NCBI RefSeq assembly: GCF_023093595.1
Contig: NZ_JALLIK010000098.1
Coordinates: forward strand, 18,206-82,205
Length of the DNA stretch: 64,000 nt
Direction of reading: 5' to 3'
Origin: Thauera aromatica_A
GTDB taxonomy: Bacteria > Pseudomonadota > Gammaproteobacteria > Burkholderiales > Rhodocyclaceae
Shown here in pieces: positions 20,296-31,878 of this stretch. The notes beneath the pieces are model-generated. The model saw nothing but the letters and a program-made list of their open reading frames with translations, was not told the origin of the DNA and made no database searches. Made by a program: the position numbers and the translations under genes. How positions within the stretch are numbered: position 1 is the first letter of the stretch; every line of letters begins with the position of its first letter.

Positions 20296-20359
20296 TCGCT
20301 TCAAACCGGCGCACCGCTTGTGCGCCACACCGGATTCAGCTTCTAAAGGAAAAACACAC

Positions 20360-22276
<1,917 letters not shown>

Positions 22277-22300
22277 TCGTCGTTCTGGCGAACTCTTCGC

Positions 22301-22349
22301 GGCCGAGCCCCCGCCGGAGCCCTCTCCGGCGCCGGCTCGGCCTTTGCTT
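22301..22349 (+). terminator. strong hairpin between dnaK and dnaJ (possible attenuator)
   Basis: A long GC-rich hairpin: GGCCGAGCC and GCCGGAG on the 5' arm pair with CTCCGGC and GGCTCGGCC on the 3' arm around a CCCT loop, with a small internal loop. It is followed by TTTGCTT rather than a pure T run. It may end part of the dnaK transcripts and so lower dnaJ expression. Confidence 0.55.
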
Positions 22350-22372
22350 GATACCAGACTGAGCGAAGCACC

Positions 22373-23497
22373 ATGTCCAAAAGGGATTACTACGAAATCC
22401 TCGGCGTCAATCGCGATGCCGGTGACGACGAAATCAAGAAGGCCTACCGCAAGCTGGCCATGAAGCACCATCCGGACCGCAATCCGGACAACAAGGGTGC
22501 CGAGGAGAAATTCAAGGAGGCCAAGGAAGCCTACGAGATTCTCTCCGACCCGCAGAAGAAGGCGGCCTACGACCGCTACGGCCACGCCGGCGTCGATCCT
22601 TCGATGGGCGCGGGTCCTGGGGCGCAGGGCTTTGAAGGCTTTTCCGATGCGTTCGGCGACATCTTCGGCGATCTCTTCGGCGGCAGACGCGGCGGCGGGC
22701 GCTCGAACGTTTATCGCGGCGCCGACCTGCGCTACAACCTCGAGATCACGCTCGAGGAAGCGGCACGCGGCGCGGAAAAGACGATCCGCATCCCCACCGT
22801 CGAGGAGTGCGGCACCTGTCACGGCAGCGGCGCCAAGCCCGGCACCCAACCCAAGCCCTGCCCGACCTGCCAGGGTCACGGCCAGGTGCGCGTGCAACAG
22901 GGCTTCTTCTCGATCCAGCAGACCTGCCCGAAGTGCCACGGCAGCGGCAAGATCATCCCCGACCCCTGCCGCGACTGCGGCGGTGCCGGCCGCGTCAAGA
23001 AACACAAGACGCTGGAAGTGAAGATTCCCGCCGGCATCGACGAAGGCATGCGCCTGCGCCATGCCGGCCACGGCGAGCCGGGCGTCAATGGCGGCCCGCC
23101 GGGCGATCTCTACGTCGAGATCCACATCCGCAAGCACGCGATGTTCGAGCGCGACCACGACGACCTGCACTGCGAGATGCCGATCAGCATCTCTACCGCA
23201 GCGCTCGGCGGCGAGATCGAAATTCCGACCCTGGAAGGCATGGCGCGCCTGAAGATTCCCGCCGAGACCCAGAGCGGCAAAGTCTTCCGCCTGCGCGGCA
23301 AAGGCATCAAGAACGTGCGCAGCCACGTCCACGGCGACCTGATGTGCCACGTCGTCGTGGAGACGCCGGTCAACCTGACCGAACGCCAGAAGGAGCTGCT
23401 GCGCGAATTCGAGGAAATCTCCAGCGGCAACGCCGACCGCCACAATCCGAAGGCGAAGTCGTGGATGGACAAGGTGAAGGACTTCTTCGCCACCTGA
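22373..23497 (+). CDS. dnaJ: chaperone DnaJ (Hsp40)
   Basis: A 374-residue type I J-protein that stimulates the DnaK ATPase. J-domain at residues 1-70 with the HPD tripeptide at 33-35, then a G/F-rich segment (GARCAGFEGFSDAFGDIFG-like region), then four CxxCxGxG zinc repeats (CGTCHGSG, CPTCQGHG, CPKCHGSG, CRDCGGAG), then the C-terminal substrate-binding domains. All elements of the canonical form are intact. It lies 96 nt after dnaK with a strong hairpin in the gap. Confidence 0.98.
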   Translation: MSKRDYYEILGVNRDAGDDEIKKAYRKLAMKHHPDRNPDNKGAEEKFKEAKEAYEILSDPQKKAAYDRYGHAGVDPSMGAGPGAQGFEGFSDAFGDIFGDLFGGRRGGGRSNVYRGADLRYNLEITLEEAARGAEKTIRIPTVEECGTCHGSGAKPGTQPKPCPTCQGHGQVRVQQGFFSIQQTCPKCHGSGKIIPDPCRDCGGAGRVKKHKTLEVKIPAGIDEGMRLRHAGHGEPGVNGGPPGDLYVEIHIRKHAMFERDHDDLHCEMPISISTAALGGEIEIPTLEGMARLKIPAETQSGKVFRLRGKGIKNVRSHVHGDLMCHVVVETPVNLTERQKELLREFEEISSGNADRHNPKAKSWMDKVKDFFAT

Positions 23498-23536
23498 ACG
23501 GACGACGGACGCGCTCGTGCGGACGGCCTCCGGCAG

Positions 23537-23580
23537 GCAGCGGCCCCGTTTCCGGCATGTTCCGGAAGCGGGGCCGCTGC
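23537..23580. terminator. long inverted repeat after dnaJ
   Basis: A 19-bp stem (arms 23537-23555 and 23561-23580, one G·T pair) with a 5-nt loop, core GCAGCGGCCCCG. There is no strong T run on either side (GTTTGG on plus). It lies between the convergent dnaJ and thioesterase genes, so it probably acts as a shared end or RNA-stability hairpin. Confidence 0.55.
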
Positions 23581-23659
23581 GTTTGGCAGGGCGCGGTCGA
23601 TCGCGGCATCGTGCCGCGCCGCAGACGCGCACCGCGGCACGGTGCCTCCCCGGCCCGCA

Positions 23660-24151
23660 CTACCTCCGGATGCCGATCACGCTACCGGCCTGCTCCGGCC
23701 ACGGCAGCATCCGCCGGGCTGCCAGCCAGGCCTCGGCGCGCGCCGCGACCTCGGGCGGGAAATCGGCGCCGCGCCGGGCCTCCATGTCGATGTGCATGAC
23801 CATCAGCTCATTGGTCGCGGCAAGCCAGCCTTCCGACTCGTGGCGCATCTCGTGGAAGAGGTGGACGCGCTTGTGGTCTGCATCGAGGATCCGCGTACCG
23901 ATCACATAGGGTTGGTCGCGGCCGATCTCGCGGACGTAATTGACGTGCATTTCGAGGACGAAGGTCGTGTGGCGACAGCGCGCACGGTAGTCGGCATCGA
24001 GGCCGAGCACATCGAGAAAGGCGTCGGTCGCCTGGTCGAAAGCCAGCACGTAGTAGGCCACATTCATGTGGCCGTTGTAGTCGATCCATTCCCCGCGCAC
24101 CCTGCCATGCAGGGTGAATCCCGTTTCAGGGCGATGCGCTGCAGCGTTCAT
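23660..24151 (-). CDS. hotdog-fold acyl-CoA thioesterase
   Basis: A 163-residue protein of the thioesterase/4-hydroxybenzoyl-CoA thioesterase class. The hallmark is near the N-terminus: EWIDYNGHMNVAYYVLAFDQ, where the Asp of the DYNGHMN motif is the expected catalytic residue. The pattern is close to the betaine/carnitine-pathway thioesterase-like proteins, but no such pathway genes are nearby, so the substrate is unknown. It is convergent with dnaJ and lies 53 nt before cysS on the minus strand. Confidence 0.82.
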   Translation of the reverse strand: MNAAAHRPETGFTLHGRVRGEWIDYNGHMNVAYYVLAFDQATDAFLDVLGLDADYRARCRHTTFVLEMHVNYVREIGRDQPYVIGTRILDADHKRVHLFHEMRHESEGWLAATNELMVMHIDMEARRGADFPPEVAARAEAWLAARRMLPWPEQAGSVIGIRR

Positions 24152-24204
24152 GCGGCGACACTCCGTCGGTGGTCAATCGGTGCCCCGGCAGAACCGGGGA
24201 GCGC

Positions 24205-25590
<1,386 letters not shown>

Positions 25591-25623
25591 ACGAGTCGAC
25601 GAAAAAACGCGCCGGATGCGCGA

Positions 25624-25653
25624 TTGTGGGAGCGAGGGGCTTGTTGCTAGAAT
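25624..25653 (+). promoter_or_regulatory. candidate sigma-70 promoter for the cyclophilin pair
   Basis: TTGTGG (25624-25629) and TAGAAT (25648-25653) are separated by 18 nt on the plus strand. It would leave a leader of about 200 nt before the first cyclophilin gene. The match is moderate, so this is only a candidate. Confidence 0.35.
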
Positions 25654-25860
25654 TCGGCGTCTTTCAAAGGGCCTGGCCCTTGTCCGAGGCGCGCCGCAGT
25701 ATACCACGGCCCCTCAGCCCCCCATCTTCACCCTGCGGCGGCCCGAACGATGCTCCGCAGCCCGCAACGGCCCGCCGTCCCTGCCGGCTGCCGGCGCGGG
25801 CGAAGCGCATCGGACGATGTGCCCGTCTCGCCGGTTCCGTCCCTACCCATCGGAGACCTC

Positions 25861-26451
25861 ATGAAGAAGCACCTTGCCGCCTTCGCCACCCTCGCCACCC
25901 TGGCCTTCAGCGCCTGCGCCGCGAATCCGATGGTCGAACTCGAGACCAGCCAGGGCCGGATCACCGTCGAGCTGTTCGCCGACAAAGCGCCGAAATCAGC
26001 GGAAAACTTCGTCCAGTACGTGAAGGACGGCCACTACGACGGCACCGTCTTCCATCGCGTGATCGATGGCTTCATGATCCAGGGCGGCGGCTTCGATGCC
26101 GACATGAAGCAAAAGAGCACCCGCGCACCGATCGAGAACGAGGCCAGGAACGGCCTCAAGAACGAACCCGGCACGCTGGCGATGGCTCGCACCGCCGATC
26201 CCCACTCGGCAAGTGCACAGTTCTTCATCAACCTCGTGCCGAACAGCTTTCTCGACTATCCTTCGCGCGACGGCTGGGGCTATGCCGTGTTCGGCAAGGT
26301 GGTGAAGGGCATGGACGTGGTCGAGAAGATCGCCAAAGTGCCGACCGCGAACCGCGGCTTCCACCAGAACGTGCCGCTCGAGGCGGTGCTCATCGAGCAT
26401 GCCCGCGTGCTCGAAAGCACGGCAGCGCCGGCCAAGAAGACGGGCAAGTGA
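25861..26451 (+). CDS. exported cyclophilin-type peptidyl-prolyl isomerase
   Basis: A 196-residue protein with a signal peptide (about residues 1-20, MKKHLAAFATLATLAFSACA) followed by a complete bacterial cyclophilin domain: FHRVIDGFMIQGGG and SASAQFFINL carry the catalytic Arg and active-site residues. Cleavage may be by signal peptidase I; FSAC is a poor lipobox, so lipidation is uncertain. It should assist folding in the periplasm (PpiA-like). The next gene encodes a cytosolic paralogue, indicating local duplication with relocation of one copy. Confidence 0.9.
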   Translation: MKKHLAAFATLATLAFSACAANPMVELETSQGRITVELFADKAPKSAENFVQYVKDGHYDGTVFHRVIDGFMIQGGGFDADMKQKSTRAPIENEARNGLKNEPGTLAMARTADPHSASAQFFINLVPNSFLDYPSRDGWGYAVFGKVVKGMDVVEKIAKVPTANRGFHQNVPLEAVLIEHARVLESTAAPAKKTGK

Positions 26452-26498
26452 CGACCCGCCCCCATCCACCTCACCCGAACTTTTCCAGGAGTGCGAAC

Positions 26499-26993
26499 AT
26501 GGCAGTCAAGCTGCACACCAACCACGGCGTCATCACCCTCGAACTCGACGCCGAAAAAGCGCCGGTCACCGTCGCCAACTTCCTCGCCTACGTGAACGCC
26601 GGCCACTACGACAACACCGTCTTCCACCGCGTCATCGACGGTTTCATGATCCAGGGCGGCGGCTTCGAACCGGGCATGAACCAGAAGCCGACCGGCGAAG
26701 AAATCAAGAACGAGGCCGACAACGGGCTCAAGAACGAGCGCGGCACGATCGCCATGGCCCGTACCCAGGCGCCCCACTCGGCCACCGCGCAGTTCTTCAT
26801 CAACGTCGCCGACAACGATTTCCTCAACCACCGCTCGCCCGACCTGCAGGGCTGGGGGTATTGCGTGTTCGGCCGGGTCAGCGACGGCCTGGATGTGGTC
26901 GACAGCATCCGCAAGGTCAAAACCGGCTCCAGCGGCTTCCACCAGGACGTACCGAAGGACGACGTGATCATCGAGCGCGCCGAAGTTGTCTGA
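26499..26993 (+). CDS. ppiB: cytosolic cyclophilin, peptidyl-prolyl isomerase B
   Basis: A 164-residue cyclophilin with no signal peptide. FHRVIDGFMIQGGGF, SATAQFFINV and the loop GWGYCVFGRV match E. coli PpiB. It catalyses cis-trans isomerisation of prolyl bonds in the cytosol. It begins 47 nt after the exported paralogue, with TTTTCCAGGAGTGCGAAC upstream, and is followed closely by lpxH, so the three genes probably form one transcript. Confidence 0.95.
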   Translation: MAVKLHTNHGVITLELDAEKAPVTVANFLAYVNAGHYDNTVFHRVIDGFMIQGGGFEPGMNQKPTGEEIKNEADNGLKNERGTIAMARTQAPHSATAQFFINVADNDFLNHRSPDLQGWGYCVFGRVSDGLDVVDSIRKVKTGSSGFHQDVPKDDVIIERAEVV

Positions 26994-27033
26994 GCGCCCT
27001 GCCGTTCCCGCTGCCGGCGGGAACCGGCGGACA

Positions 27034-27789
27034 ATGCCGGAAGCCGTCCACGCGGCGCTTCCGGCATTGTTCGTTTCCGACCTCCATCTGAAGGAGGAGG
27101 AGCCGGACACGGTTGCGGCCTTCCTCGATTTCCTCGCCGGCCCCGCCCGCGGCGCGGGCAGCCTGTTCATCCTCGGCGATCTGTTCGAGTACTGGGCCGG
27201 GGACGACGATCTCGACGCCCCCTTCAACCAGCGCGTGTGCAGTGCGCTGCGCACGCTTGCCGAGCACGGTGCCGGCATTTTCTTCATCGCCGGCAACCGC
27301 GACCTGCTCGCCGGCGAAGGTTTCGCCCGCGCCGCCGGCCTGCAACTGCTCGCCGATCCGTGCCGGGTGCGCTTCGGTCGCGGAGAGGACGCCCCGCTCG
27401 TGCTGCTGAGCCACGGCGACGCGCTGTGCACCGACGACCTCGCCTACCAGGCCTACCGCCGCCAGGTGCGCGACCCCGCCTGGCAGGCGGCCTTCCTCGC
27501 CCAGCCGCTCGCCGCACGCAAGGCTTTCATCGAGAACCTGCGGCAACGGAGCGAAGCCGCCAAGCGCGAGAAGTCCATGGAGATCATGGACGTGAACGCC
27601 GAAGCCGTAGCCACGCTGCTGCGCGCGCATTGCTACCCGACCCTGGTGCACGGCCACACCCACCGTCCGGCGCGCCACGAGCACGCCATCGACGGCCGGC
27701 GCTGCGTGCGCTGGGTGCTGCCGGACTGGCATGGCCGCGCCACCTGGCTCGCCTTCGACGGCCGGCACTTCGAGGCCGCCTCGGCCTGA
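27034..27789 (+). CDS. lpxH: UDP-2,3-diacylglucosamine diphosphatase
   Basis: A 251-residue calcineurin-like metallophosphatase making lipid X in lipid A synthesis. Metal-binding motifs are in order: SDLHL, GDLFEYWAGDD, GNRDLL, SHGDALCTDD and HGHTHRP. A TTG at 26986 overlapping ppiB would add 16 residues with no family similarity; ATG 27034 is preferred, though its ribosome-binding site is weak. Translational coupling with ppiB is possible. It is convergent with metZ. Confidence 0.93.
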   Translation: MPEAVHAALPALFVSDLHLKEEEPDTVAAFLDFLAGPARGAGSLFILGDLFEYWAGDDDLDAPFNQRVCSALRTLAEHGAGIFFIAGNRDLLAGEGFARAAGLQLLADPCRVRFGRGEDAPLVLLSHGDALCTDDLAYQAYRRQVRDPAWQAAFLAQPLAARKAFIENLRQRSEAAKREKSMEIMDVNAEAVATLLRAHCYPTLVHGHTHRPARHEHAIDGRRCVRWVLPDWHGRATWLAFDGRHFEAASA

Positions 27790-27905
27790 TTGCGCCCGGG
27801 TCGCCTCCTCCCGGCACTCGCTCCGCGTCCTCTTCTGCTTTTCAAGCAGCCGCAAGACACTGCGGCCGCTGCCGTCCACGCTCGGTGCAGCTCCGGTTTC
27901 GATCC

Positions 27906-29090
27906 TCAGTGCTGCAGGCCGCGCGCCAGGTCCGCCTTCAGGTCGGCCACATCCTCAAGGCCCACGGCGATGCGCAGCAGGCCCTCGCCGATCCCGGCCG
28001 CAGCCCGCGCCTCGGCGGAGATCCGCCCGTGGGTCGTGGTCGCCGGGTGGGTGATGGTGGTCTTGGTGTCGCCCAGGTTCGCCGTGATCGAGAGCAGGCG
28101 GCACGAATCCACCACCCGCCAGGCTGCCTCGCGCCCGCCCTCGACATCGAAGCTGAGAATCGCGCCGCCGCTCTTTTGCTGACGCATCGCCAGCGCATGC
28201 TGCGGGTGGGACGCGAGGCCGGGGTAATACACCCGTGCCACGCTGGACTGAGCTTCCAGCCAGCGCGCCAGTTCGAGCGCCGCGGCCGACTGCGCCTCCA
28301 TGCGGATGCGCAAGGTCTCGAGCCCTTTCAGGATCACCCAGGCATTGAACGGCGACAGCGTCGGCCCCGCGGTGCGCAGGAACTTGAACACCTCGTCGGT
28401 CACTACCTTGCGGCCGGCGACCGCACCGCCCAGCACCCGTCCCTGGCCGTCGAGGTACTTGGTCGCCGAATGCACCACGACGTCGGCTCCCAGCACCAGC
28501 GGACGCTGCAGCACCGGCGTGCAGAAGCAGTTGTCCACCGCGAGCAGGGCGCCGGCCTCATGGGCGATGGCCGCGACTCCGGCGATATCCACCACTTCGG
28601 TGAGGGGGTTCGACGGCGTCTCGATGAAGAACAGCTTCGTGCGCGGGCGCAGGGCATCGCGGTAGGCGTCGAGGTCGGTCGCGGGGACAAAGCTGGTTTC
28701 GATACCGAACTTCGCCAGGATGCCGCCGAACAGCTGCTGAGTGGCGCCGAACAATCCGTTGGAGGCGACGATGTGATCGCCCGCCTGCAAGGTCGCCATC
28801 GCCAGCGACAGGATCGCCGACATCCCCGAGGCCGTGGCGACGCAGGCCTCTGCGCCTTCGAGCGCGGCGAGTCGGGTCTGCATCGCGCTCACGGTGGGGT
28901 TGGAGAAGCGGGCGTAGACGTAGCCCTCCTCGGCACCGGAAAAGCGCGCCGCGGCCTGCGCGGCGCTCTCGAAGACGAAGCTCGAAGTCAGGTACATCGC
29001 CTCGCCGTGTTCACCGAACTGGGTACGTTCGGTTCCGGCGCGCACGGCGAGAGTATCGGGGCGGAAATCCAGTTCGTCGGGAAGATTCAT
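27906..29090 (-). CDS. metZ: O-succinylhomoserine sulfhydrylase
   Basis: A 394-residue gamma-family PLP enzyme making homocysteine directly from O-succinylhomoserine and sulfide. The PLP lysine is in SATKYLDGQGRVLGG; YARFSNPTV and the C-terminal GLED region fit MetZ better than MetB/MetC. A GTG at 29102 would add four residues; ATG 29090 is used, and neither has a clear Shine-Dalgarno. It lies 47 nt after purF, the conserved betaproteobacterial arrangement. No SAM or SAH riboswitch fits in this gap. Confidence 0.93.
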   Translation of the reverse strand: MNLPDELDFRPDTLAVRAGTERTQFGEHGEAMYLTSSFVFESAAQAAARFSGAEEGYVYARFSNPTVSAMQTRLAALEGAEACVATASGMSAILSLAMATLQAGDHIVASNGLFGATQQLFGGILAKFGIETSFVPATDLDAYRDALRPRTKLFFIETPSNPLTEVVDIAGVAAIAHEAGALLAVDNCFCTPVLQRPLVLGADVVVHSATKYLDGQGRVLGGAVAGRKVVTDEVFKFLRTAGPTLSPFNAWVILKGLETLRIRMEAQSAAALELARWLEAQSSVARVYYPGLASHPQHALAMRQQKSGGAILSFDVEGGREAAWRVVDSCRLLSITANLGDTKTTITHPATTTHGRISAEARAAAGIGEGLLRIAVGLEDVADLKADLARGLQH

Positions 29091-29137
29091 GGTCGTCGTC
29101 ACAAGGGAGGTTCGATCGATGCCGGGCCGCGCGCGCG

Positions 29138-30685
29138 TCAGCGTCCACCGCCGGAAGCCAAGTTTAGATCGAGTTGGCCATCGTCATCGTCGTGGCCGCC
29201 GTCGCCGCTGTCGGACTTCGCCGGCTGGACCGCACCGCGCTGGTTTTCGACGCCGTTGAGGTATTCGGCGGTGATGTCGCCGGTGATGTAGCTGCCGTCG
29301 AAACAGGATGTCTCGAAGAACTTGAGCGCAGGATTGAGCGCGCGGACCGAAGCCTTGAGGTCGTCGAGGTCCTGGTAGATCAGCCCGTCGGCACCGATCT
29401 CGCGGCGGATCTCATCGTCGCTGCGATCGGAGGCGATCAGTTCGGCGCGGGTCGGCATGTCGATGCCATAGACGTTGGCATGACGCACCGGCGGCGCGGC
29501 CGAAGCCAGATAGACTTTGGTCGCCCCCGCTTCGCGCGCCATGTTGACGATTTCCCTGCTGGTCGTGCCGCGCACGATCGAGTCGTCGACGAGCAGCACG
29601 CTCTTGCCCTTGAACTCCTGGTGGATGGTGTTGAGCTTCTGGCGCACCGACTTCTTGCGCGTCGCCTGGCCCGGCATGATGAAAGTGCGCCCGATGTAGC
29701 GGTTCTTGACGAAGCCTTCGCGGAACGGCAGATCCAGGCGCTGCGCCATCTGCATCGCCGAAGGCCGGCTGGAGTCGGGAATCGGGATGACGACATCGAT
29801 GTGCGCGTGCGGCATCGTCCGCTTCATCTTGTCAGCGAGAAACTCGCCCATCTTCATCCGCGACTCGTACACCGAGACGCCGTCGATGATCGAATCCGGC
29901 CGCGCCAGATAGACGAACTCGAACATGCAGGGCGCATGGACCGTGCTGTCCGCGCACTGCCGGCTGTGGAAATGGCCGGCGGTGTCGATCAGCACCGCTT
30001 CGCCGGGCGCGATGTCGCGCACCAGCTTGTAGCCGAGCACGTCGAGCGCCACCGACTCGGAGGCGACCAGCCATTCGCTGCCGGCCTCGGTGTCGCTGCG
30101 CCCGATCACCAGCGGGCGGATGCCGTAGGGGTCGCGGAAAGCGAGCAGGCCATAACCGGAAATCATCACCACCACGGCATAGGCGCCGCGGCAGCGCCGG
30201 TGCACCCCGGCGACCGCGCGGAAAACCGCATCCTCATCGAGCTTGAGCCCCTTGCAGGCGGCCTGCAGTTCATGGGCGAGCACGTTGAGCAGCACTTCGG
30301 AGTCGCTGCTGGTGTTGATATGACGCAGATCGGAGAGGAACATTTCGCGCTTGAGCGCTTCCGAGTTGGTCAGGTTGCCGTTGTGCGCGAGCAGCAGGCC
30401 GAACGGCGAATTGACGTAGAACGGCTGGGCTTCGGCGGCGTTGTAGGCCGAACCCGCGGTGGGATAGCGCACGTGGCCGATCCCCCAGTTGCCCTGCAGG
30501 TTGCGCATGTTGCGGGTGCGGAACACGTCGCGCACCAGGCCGGACCCCTTGTGCATGTGGAAGCGTCCGCCTTCCGAGGTGGCGATGCCCGCCGCATCCT
30601 GACCGCGGTGCTGCAATACCTGCAGCCCGTCGTACAGCAACTGATTGACCGGTGAGGTGGCTACGACCCCGAGAATTCCGCACAT
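29138..30685 (-). CDS. purF: amidophosphoribosyltransferase
   Basis: A 515-residue first enzyme of purine synthesis. The N-terminal nucleophile Cys2 follows Met in MCGILGVVATSP; the Ntn glutaminase domain covers about residues 2-235. The PRPP-binding loop VLLVDDSIVRGTTSREIV is in the second half, and the tail is acidic (GDGGHDDDDGQLDLN). ATG 30685 is fixed by the need for Cys2. It follows cvpA by 11 nt, as in E. coli. Confidence 0.97.
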   Translation of the reverse strand: MCGILGVVATSPVNQLLYDGLQVLQHRGQDAAGIATSEGGRFHMHKGSGLVRDVFRTRNMRNLQGNWGIGHVRYPTAGSAYNAAEAQPFYVNSPFGLLLAHNGNLTNSEALKREMFLSDLRHINTSSDSEVLLNVLAHELQAACKGLKLDEDAVFRAVAGVHRRCRGAYAVVVMISGYGLLAFRDPYGIRPLVIGRSDTEAGSEWLVASESVALDVLGYKLVRDIAPGEAVLIDTAGHFHSRQCADSTVHAPCMFEFVYLARPDSIIDGVSVYESRMKMGEFLADKMKRTMPHAHIDVVIPIPDSSRPSAMQMAQRLDLPFREGFVKNRYIGRTFIMPGQATRKKSVRQKLNTIHQEFKGKSVLLVDDSIVRGTTSREIVNMAREAGATKVYLASAAPPVRHANVYGIDMPTRAELIASDRSDDEIRREIGADGLIYQDLDDLKASVRALNPALKFFETSCFDGSYITGDITAEYLNGVENQRGAVQPAKSDSGDGGHDDDDGQLDLNLASGGGR

Positions 30686-30696
30686 GGAAGTTACGC

Positions 30697-31188
30697 CTAT
30701 CTGAATCGAATCTTGTCGGCTACCGCATCGGGCAGCCAGGGTTTTACCGCAAGGACCGCCGACTCCATCGGCGCCGAAAACAGTGCCTGTGTCCACCACG
30801 GCTCGCGCGACACGCCCGCGAGCCCGCCGATCAGCACCACCACGCAGGCGACCGCCAGACCGCGCGCCACGCCGAACAGGGCGCCGAAAAAGCGGTCGGT
30901 CGCACCCAGCCCGGCCGCCCGCAGCAACTCGCGCAGCAGGTAACGCAGCAGTGCCGCGAGCAGCAGCACGCCGATCACCACCAGCGCAGCGCCGGCCACC
31001 TGGCGCCACATCGGTTCCGCGATCATTCCCGAAAACGCGCTCGCCGCCGGTTCGTTATAGCGCCATGCGGCGAACAGCGCCGCCACCCAGGCGAGCACGG
31101 CCATCACTTCGCTGACCAGGCCGCGCCACATGCCGACCGCCGCCGACAGGGCGAGGATGCCGAGAAAAACGTAATCGAATACGGTCAT
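30697..31188 (-). CDS. cvpA: CvpA family membrane protein
   Basis: A 163-residue inner-membrane protein with about four hydrophobic segments (near 5-22, 25-45, 60-85 and 100-122). It begins MTVFDYVFLGILALSAAVG and has the family arginine-rich middle. It was first linked to colicin V production and is otherwise of uncertain role. The cvpA-purF pair is highly conserved. ATG 31188 is used; a GTG 9 nt upstream is unlikely. Confidence 0.93.
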   Translation of the reverse strand: MTVFDYVFLGILALSAAVGMWRGLVSEVMAVLAWVAALFAAWRYNEPAASAFSGMIAEPMWRQVAGAALVVIGVLLLAALLRYLLRELLRAAGLGATDRFFGALFGVARGLAVACVVVLIGGLAGVSREPWWTQALFSAPMESAVLAVKPWLPDAVADKIRFR

Positions 31189-31197
31189 CGCCGCCAC

Positions 31198-31869
31198 TCA
31201 GCGCGCCTGCAGCACGGCCTGATGGCCGCCCGCCTCGAGCCGGGCCGCCACCGCCTCGGCGGCGGACCGCCCCGGAACCGGGCCGACCCGGACCCGGGTG
31301 ACGCTCCCCGCCGCCTCGGTATAGGCGGGAAAACCCTTTGCCTTGAGTTGCTCGACCAGGCGCGCTGCCTTCGCGGCATCGCTGAAAGCACCGATCTGGA
31401 CGACGAAGGACTCACCGCGCGGCGGCACCGGCCGACCGCTGAGGATCGCCCGCACCCGGGCCTCCTCTTCGGCAGGGGCGGCGGGAAGCGGACGCGGCTC
31501 GGGCGCCGGGAGTGCGGGCGCCTCCGGTTTGGGCACGGAAGGCGGCGCGGCGGCGGATGCGGGTTTGGGCACGGGCGCCGGCGGGGCATCGACGGGCGGG
31601 GCCGGCTTGTCGCCGGGGGCGACGACGCGGTCCTCCTCTTCCGGCGGCGGGGCGATGTCGGCGGGCGGCGACGCCACGGTGAGCGGGCGCTGCAGCCCGG
31701 TAGCGGCCTCCCGGTCGGGAATCGTGATCTGGATGTCCTGCACCGGAGAATGCGGCTCCTGATCCATCGTCATCGGCAGCACGATCGCCGCCAGCAGCGC
31801 CAACGCGATGGCGCCGACCAGCCGCCGCCGGGCGCGTTTCTTGATTTCCAGATTGTCTGCGTCGCTCAC
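31198..31869 (-). CDS. SPOR-domain inner-membrane protein (DedD-like)
   Basis: A 223-residue protein: short basic cytosolic N-terminus, one membrane segment (about residues 16-33, RLVGAIALALLAAIVLPM), a long Pro/Ala-rich periplasmic linker, and a C-terminal SPOR domain (FVVQIGAFSDAAKAARLVEQL) that binds denuded septal peptidoglycan. It is probably a cell-division accessory protein, as DedD is in E. coli. The start is GTG at 31869, supported by GAGG 7 nt upstream, and no ATG occurs before the membrane segment. Confidence 0.9.
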   Translation of the reverse strand: MSDADNLEIKKRARRRLVGAIALALLAAIVLPMTMDQEPHSPVQDIQITIPDREAATGLQRPLTVASPPADIAPPPEEEDRVVAPGDKPAPPVDAPPAPVPKPASAAAPPSVPKPEAPALPAPEPRPLPAAPAEEEARVRAILSGRPVPPRGESFVVQIGAFSDAAKAARLVEQLKAKGFPAYTEAAGSVTRVRVGPVPGRSAAEAVAARLEAGGHQAVLQAR

Positions 31870-31878
31870 CGGAGAACC

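Noticed and set aside
27790..27905. Terminator between convergent lpxH and metZ (CTGCTT/AAGCAG and GCCGCA/TGCGGC hairpins)
   Set aside because: Both stems are only 6 bp with no T run, too weak to call.
29091..29137. Possible SAM/SAH riboswitch before metZ
   Set aside because: The gap is only 47 nt and shows no riboswitch-like helices; metZ simply follows purF.
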